DNA of 16,388 nucleotides from Deltaproteobacteria bacterium (lineage in GTDB: Bacteria > Myxococcota > Myxococcia > Myxococcales > 40CM-4-68-19): the NCBI GenBank assembly GCA_005879505.1, contig VBKQ01000004.1:1-16388 (forward strand), read 5' to 3'. The notes beneath the pieces were generated by a model. The model searched no databases. It was not told the DNA's origin and saw only the letters and a list, made by a program, of their open reading frames with translations. Within the stretch, counting starts at the first letter, position 1. Every line of letters starts with the position of its first letter. Shown piece after piece: positions 12,736 through 16,388 of this stretch. A program made the position numbers and the translations under genes.

Positions 12736-13923
12736 CTAGGCTGCCCGCGCCGGCCGGTCGGTGCGCACCCAGGTCTGGCCCTGGGCCCCCCGGCTGTACT
12801 TGACGAAGCCGACCAGCAGCGCCGCGTTCATCTCGACGAAGTGCGCCGCTGCGTCTGCGATAGCGCGGACGTGGCGCGGGGTCATCCCCAGCAGGCTGAG
12901 AGTGGCGAGCGCATAGGCGGCGAGCTGCACGAGCAGGGCGAGCGAGTAGAACATGCTGGCGCCGGCGAGAAACACGTTCGCGATCATCGCCATCACCAGC
13001 GCGTGCGGGACGAACCAGCGCAGGACCTTGTGCGACCAGAGAGCAAAGGCGGTGAAGCCGTGGCGCGGCGAGAGCAGGTCGCGGTGCTGCGAGAGCGCGC
13101 GGAAACCGCCTGCCGCGATCCGCACGCGCCGGCGGTATTCGTTCGAGTGATCGGGGGCGGCTTCCTCGTGAGCCACCGCCTCGGGCGCGTAGGAGACCCT
13201 CGAGCCGCTCGCCAGCACCCGCAGCGCGGCCACGAAGTCGTCGACCACCGTCCCAGCGGGCAGCGGCGGGAACAGGTCCTTGCGCACGGCGTAGATGCCG
13301 CCATTGGCGCCCATCACGCAGCCGCGGCGAGACTCGTAGAGCTTCAGCAGGCTCTCGAGCTTCCAGTACGCGCCTTCCGCGAGCGGGGCGCCGGCGGGGG
13401 AATGAAGCCGGAGCCGGCCGCAGACGAGTCCGACGTCATCGTCGCGCAGCGGCTGGATCAAGTGGCGGATCGCGTCGCGCTCGAACTCGGTGTTTGCGTC
13501 GGTCATCACCAGCACGTCGCCCTTTGCCAGCGCGACGAGCCGGCTGAGGACGCCGGCCTTGCCGCAGCGCTCGGCGCGCGAGAGCTTCACGCCCCTGGCG
13601 GCATGGTGCTGGACGATCGCGTCCGTCTCGTCGGTCGATCCGTCGGACCCGACCAGGATCTCGAGCTTGTCCGCGGGATAGTCCTGGGCGAGCAGGTTTT
13701 CGATCCGGCGGCCGATGCAACCCTGCTCGTTGTACGCGGCGATCAGCACCGAGACGCTGGGCAATCCGAGCTGCGCGAGCGGATGGCGGCGCTCGTTTCC
13801 GCCCAGGTACCCCCAGGCGCTCCGCGCCTGCGCGATGGCGTCCAGCGCGACGAGCAGCAAGGGATAGATCACATACGTGTGCAGGACGCAACAGACGGCG
13901 ACCCAGAACACGGCGGTGAGCAT
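12736..13923 (-). CDS. Family 2 glycosyltransferase, membrane-bound
   Basis: Read from ATG 13923 the product has 395 residues. An N-terminal membrane segment (about 1-30) is followed by the GT-A fold: VSVLIAAYNE (57-66), GSDGSTDET (92-100, Asp94) and MTDANTEF (140-147, the metal-binding DxD-like Asp142). Then come GANGGIYAVRK (205-215), VDDF (227-230), where Asp is the likely base, and EYRRRVRIAAGGF (262-274) in place of the QxxRW motif. Two or three membrane helices close the protein (about 306-375). It resembles processive and polysaccharide-building GT2 enzymes that transfer sugars from nucleotide donors at the inner membrane; the product is unknown. An in-frame GTG at 13968 would add 15 basic residues. 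I prefer the ATG because the membrane helix follows directly. Neither has a good Shine-Dalgarno. Confidence 0.9.
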   Translation of the reverse strand: MLTAVFWVAVCCVLHTYVIYPLLLVALDAIAQARSAWGYLGGNERRHPLAQLGLPSVSVLIAAYNEQGCIGRRIENLLAQDYPADKLEILVGSDGSTDETDAIVQHHAARGVKLSRAERCGKAGVLSRLVALAKGDVLVMTDANTEFERDAIRHLIQPLRDDDVGLVCGRLRLHSPAGAPLAEGAYWKLESLLKLYESRRGCVMGANGGIYAVRKDLFPPLPAGTVVDDFVAALRVLASGSRVSYAPEAVAHEEAAPDHSNEYRRRVRIAAGGFRALSQHRDLLSPRHGFTAFALWSHKVLRWFVPHALVMAMIANVFLAGASMFYSLALLVQLAAYALATLSLLGMTPRHVRAIADAAAHFVEMNAALLVGFVKYSRGAQGQTWVRTDRPARAA

Positions 13924-14001
13924 GCGCCGCTTCGCAGCAATCGGCGTGCCTTGGCGTTGCGGGCGCACGAGAGCGCTCGCCCGGGTCCCCCCGCAAGGGT
14001 A

Positions 14002-14019
14002 TGGGAACGGACGTTCCCA
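14002..14019. promoter_or_regulatory. 18-bp dyad in the gap before the glycosyltransferase gene
   Basis: TGGGAACG (14002-14009) and its exact complement CGTTCCCA (14012-14019) are separated by 2 nt. The site lies in the gap between the zinc-ribbon/TPR gene and the glycosyltransferase gene. It could be an operator for a dimeric regulator or a small RNA hairpin; there is no adjacent T run, so it is not a standard terminator. Confidence 0.4.
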
Positions 14020-14043
14020 CCTGGGGACATCGGATGCCCAGGC

Positions 14044-15090
14044 TCACCGAGAGACCAGGGACAACATGCGTCTGGCGCGTTCGTGCTTCGGGTTGCGGCG
14101 CAGGACCGATTCGAGCAACTCGCGGGCCCCGGCGGGATCGCCACGGTCCAGGGAGATGGCAGCGAGATCGACGTCTGCCCGTAAAAGCCTCGGCTCCGCC
14201 TCGCGCGCGACGGAGAGCGCCTGGACGGCCCGCTCGTGCGCATGGCGTGCGGAGGCAGCGGCCGCCTTCGCATACAGTGCCCAGGGATCGCCGGGGGCGG
14301 CTCGCTCTGCCTGTTCCGCGTGCAGCGCGGCCTGATCGCCGGAACCGGAGATGGACTCCGCCAGGCCCATCGCGCGGAGCGCGGCAGGGTCTTCCTTGTC
14401 GTCGGCGAACGCCTGCCTCGCCGCAGCGGCTCCCTGCTGCAGCAGCCGCGCTGCGGCGCGCTCCGGCTCGCCGCGTTCCGCCGCCGGCAGCCGCGCCGCC
14501 AGGTCTCTCTGCGCGGACGCTTGCAGCAAGAGCGCGAACGCGCGCTCCGCCTCGAGAGGCGCCCGCCCCGGCATGGCTCGGGCCGCCTCGGTAAAGAGCT
14601 TTGTCGCATCCTGGAGGCTCTCGTTGTCGTCGCGGAGGAGCTCCTCGCGGCCGACGCGCATCTTCTCGCCGAGCTCGCGCGCGCGTTCGCGCTGGTGCAG
14701 CACGATCCCGACGGCGCTGGCGGCGGCGAGGATCCCGAGCAGCAAGAGCCAGCGCGCCCGCGTCGCGCGCTCCGGCTCCACGATCATCCCGGCCAGCGCG
14801 CGCTGTACCGTCCCGAGGGGCTCGGCATCGGTGGTCGGCGCCAGCCTCTCGGGAGCGATCGGCGTCACCGGCTCGACAACGACCGGCACCAGCGGCGCGG
14901 CCGGTGGCCCTGCAGCGGGCGACTCCGGTTCCGCTTCCGGCCCCGGCTCCCCGCCGGCCTTTTCCCCCTCGGCGACGGCGTCGAATACCGCCTGGCAACG
15001 CCCGCATTGGACGCTGAACCGGGTACCCTCAGCCGCGATACCGTCCTGCACGGAGAACACGGCGCGGCAACGGCTGCATTCGATCAGCAC
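14044..15090 (-). CDS. Zinc-ribbon (MJ0042-type), single-helix, TPR-repeat protein
   Basis: Read from GTG 15090 the product has 348 residues. An N-terminal zinc ribbon (C5-x2-C8 and C29-x2-C32, IECSRCRAVF and QCGRCQAVF) matches the MJ0042 type. A Pro/Glu-rich linker (about 40-100) and one membrane helix (about 118-136, LLLLGILAAASAVGIVL) follow. The rest (about 150-348) is helical repeats with TPR spacing, for example DPWALYAKAAAASARHAHERA and DPAGARELLESVLRRNPKHERA. The ribbon would be cytoplasmic and the repeats on the other side of the membrane. This design is common in myxobacteria and probably serves as a scaffold; no pathway is known. The GTG is chosen because the zinc ribbon starts right there, 2 nt after the lysC stop. 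The longer frame to 15609 runs through lysC and is an artefact. Confidence 0.85.
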   Translation of the reverse strand: MLIECSRCRAVFSVQDGIAAEGTRFSVQCGRCQAVFDAVAEGEKAGGEPGPEAEPESPAAGPPAAPLVPVVVEPVTPIAPERLAPTTDAEPLGTVQRALAGMIVEPERATRARWLLLLGILAAASAVGIVLHQRERARELGEKMRVGREELLRDDNESLQDATKLFTEAARAMPGRAPLEAERAFALLLQASAQRDLAARLPAAERGEPERAAARLLQQGAAAARQAFADDKEDPAALRAMGLAESISGSGDQAALHAEQAERAAPGDPWALYAKAAAASARHAHERAVQALSVAREAEPRLLRADVDLAAISLDRGDPAGARELLESVLRRNPKHERARRMLSLVSR

Positions 15091-15092
15091 GG

Positions 15093-16325
15093 TCAGCTCT
15101 GGGCGGTATCCGTTTTGTCGAGCCCGAAGGCCGTATGCAAGGCGCGGACGGCCAGCTCGGCGTACTTCTCGTCGATCAGGCAGGAGATCTTGATCTCCGA
15201 GGTGCTGATCACGCGGATGTTCACGCCCTCGTCCGCGAGCACCTGGAACATCTTCGCCGCGACGCCGGCGTGGTTGCGCATGCCGACGCCGACGATGCTC
15301 ACCTTCGCGATTCCTTCCTCGTGCTCCACCTTGCCCGCGCCGATCTGCTTGCCGATCCGGCGGACCAGCTCGGCCGTCTTTTCCACGTCGAGACGGCCGA
15401 CCGTGAACGCCATGTCGGTGCGGCCGTCCTCCTTGGCCGGGGTCTGCACGATCACGTCCACCACCACGCCCTGCTCCGCCAGCGAGCCGAAGACCTTGGC
15501 GGCGATCCCCGGCTTGTCCGGGACGCCTCGGATCACGAAGCGCGACTCGTCCCGCGTGAGCGCGATGCCGCTGACCAGCACGTCCTCCATCGCCGCGTCC
15601 TCCTCGCACACCAGGGTCCCCGGATCCCCGGTGAACGACGACTTCACCCAGAGCGGGACCTTGTACTTCATCGCGAATTCCACGCTGCGGATCTGCAACA
15701 CCTTGGAGCCGAGGGAAGCGAGCTCCAGCATCTCCTCGTACGAGATGCGCTCGAGCTTGCGCGCCCGCTCGCAGACCCGCGGGTCGGTGGTGTAGACCCC
15801 GTCGACGTCGGTGTAGATCTCGCAGGCGTCCGCCTTGAGCGCGGCGGCGAGCGCCACTGCGGTGGTATCGGAGCCGCCCCGTCCCAGCGTGGTGATGTTG
15901 CCGTGCTCGTCGATGCCCTGGAAGCCGGCAACGACGGCGATCTCCTTCTTGCGCAAGCTCTCCCGCAGCTTGGCGTCGTCGATGCTGCGGATGCGCGCGT
16001 TGGCGAACGCCGAGTCGGTGAGGATGCGGACCTGGTGCCCGAGGAAGCTGCGCGCCTTCGCCTTCATCTCCTGGATGGCGAGCGCCAGAAGCCCCACCGA
16101 GACCTGCTCACCGGTGGAAACCACCACGTCCTGCTCGCGCTGGCTCGGACGCCTGGCGATGTCGCTCGTCAGCTTGAGCAGGCGATTGGTCTCGCCAGCC
16201 ATGGCGGAGACCACCACCACCACGTCATGCCCCTCCTTGCGGGCCGAGATCGCCCTGCGCGCGACATTGCGGATGCGCTCGGCGTCCCCGACTGAGGTGC
16301 CACCGTACTTTTGCACGATGAGCAT
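15093..16325 (-). CDS. lysC: Aspartate kinase (aspartokinase)
   Basis: The 410-residue cytoplasmic enzyme phosphorylates aspartate, the first step towards lysine, threonine, methionine and diaminopimelate. Kinase motifs are VQKYGGTSV (residues 4-12), STGEQVS (70-76), TLGRGGSDTTA (146-156) and YTDVDGVYTTDPR (171-183). Two ACT domains follow (about 262-325 and 340-405; PDKPGIAAKVF and MRNHAGVAAKMF), the usual sites for feedback by lysine and threonine. The length and layout match the Bacillus/Corynebacterium alpha-beta type. Start ATG 16325 is chosen because IVQKYGGTSVG is the family N-terminus; an upstream in-frame start at 16370 adds 15 unlikely residues. An internal start at codon 246 has a strong ribosome binding site (separate entry). 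The zinc-ribbon/TPR gene follows after 2 nt, so they share a transcript. Confidence 0.97.
   Translation of the reverse strand: MLIVQKYGGTSVGDAERIRNVARRAISARKEGHDVVVVVSAMAGETNRLLKLTSDIARRPSQREQDVVVSTGEQVSVGLLALAIQEMKAKARSFLGHQVRILTDSAFANARIRSIDDAKLRESLRKKEIAVVAGFQGIDEHGNITTLGRGGSDTTAVALAAALKADACEIYTDVDGVYTTDPRVCERARKLERISYEEMLELASLGSKVLQIRSVEFAMKYKVPLWVKSSFTGDPGTLVCEEDAAMEDVLVSGIALTRDESRFVIRGVPDKPGIAAKVFGSLAEQGVVVDVIVQTPAKEDGRTDMAFTVGRLDVEKTAELVRRIGKQIGAGKVEHEEGIAKVSIVGVGMRNHAGVAAKMFQVLADEGVNIRVISTSEIKISCLIDEKYAELAVRALHTAFGLDKTDTAQS
15588..15604 (-). promoter_or_regulatory. Internal ribosome binding site and start for a separate aspartokinase beta subunit
   Basis: On the minus strand AGGAGG (15604-15599) lies 8 nt before an in-frame ATG (15590-15588), which is Met246 of lysC. 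Translation from it would give a 165-residue protein (15093-15590) with just the two ACT domains. In Bacillus subtilis and Corynebacterium the aspartokinase gene makes such a beta chain from an internal start at about this residue. The site is stronger than the one at the full-length start, where no good Shine-Dalgarno is visible. Confidence 0.65.
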
Positions 16326-16335
16326 GGCGCCGGAA

Positions 16336-16365
16336 CATATAGTGGACGAGCCGCGGGTCGGTAAA
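16336..16365 (-). promoter_or_regulatory. Possible promoter of lysC
   Basis: On the minus strand TTTACC (16365-16360) and TATATG (16341-16336) are separated by 18 nt, each 4 of 6 to sigma-70 consensus. The -10 ends 10 nt before the ATG, which would leave almost no leader, so this is tentative. No attenuator or riboswitch can be seen in the 63 bases available. Confidence 0.35.
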
Positions 16366-16388
16366 GGCATCGCCGCGGGCGGGCCGAT

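Noticed and set aside
13436..15007. 523-residue minus-strand frame
   Set aside because: It overlaps the zinc-ribbon/TPR gene and the glycosyltransferase gene in another frame and is almost only Arg, Gly and Ala.
15135..16295. 386-residue plus-strand frame
   Set aside because: It is the antisense of lysC, rich in His, Asp and Arg, with no recognisable domain.

Overview
This is a GC-rich bacterial window packed with genes, with no CRISPR array, insertion sequence or phage gene. The gene style suggests Myxococcota or a close relative. The main hints are a secreted matrixin-like protease with a MYXO-CTERM-like tail (Cys-rich spot, membrane segment, Arg run), a zinc-ribbon/TPR protein, several lipoproteins and many 4-bp stop/start overlaps. 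This placement is an inference from gene content, since no rRNA is present.

Left part (1-4600): the end of an unrecognised gene overlaps a von Willebrand A lipoprotein. A minus-strand set follows: a secreted disordered protein, a PspB-like one-helix membrane protein, a secreted heptad-repeat protein with its own terminator (about 1995-2037), and an unrecognised helical protein. The last diverges from, and overlaps, a DUF1835/DUF3658-type gene on the plus strand. A 108-residue orphan with a GTG start comes next.

Middle (4750-10620): a tight plus-strand operon encodes a class III aminotransferase, a lipoprotein that looks like an isolated Hsp70 substrate-binding beta domain, and a membrane di-iron oxygenase resembling alkylglycerol monooxygenase. 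It runs head-on into a minus-strand operon of gamma-glutamyltransferase, a small secreted protein and the matrixin-like protease. The 3' ends of the two operons overlap by 145 bp.

Right part (10659-16388): gltX (glutamyl-tRNA synthetase) and a small secreted protein are followed by a promoter, tRNA-Gln(CUG), tRNA-Glu(CUC) and an intrinsic terminator. On the minus strand lysC (aspartokinase) is followed 2 nt later by the zinc-ribbon/TPR membrane protein and then by a family 2 glycosyltransferase. lysC carries an internal start with a strong ribosome binding site exactly where the separate beta subunit begins in Bacillus.

No stretch of more than 300 bases lacks a gene. The longest gap is about 155 bases (4595-4749); apart from the ribosome binding site of the next gene I see nothing distinct in it. 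The most unusual items are the free-standing Hsp70-type domain in a lipoprotein, the bacterial AGMO-like oxygenase beside it, the antisense overlap of two membrane tails, and gltX placed next to the genes for both tRNA-Gln and tRNA-Glu.
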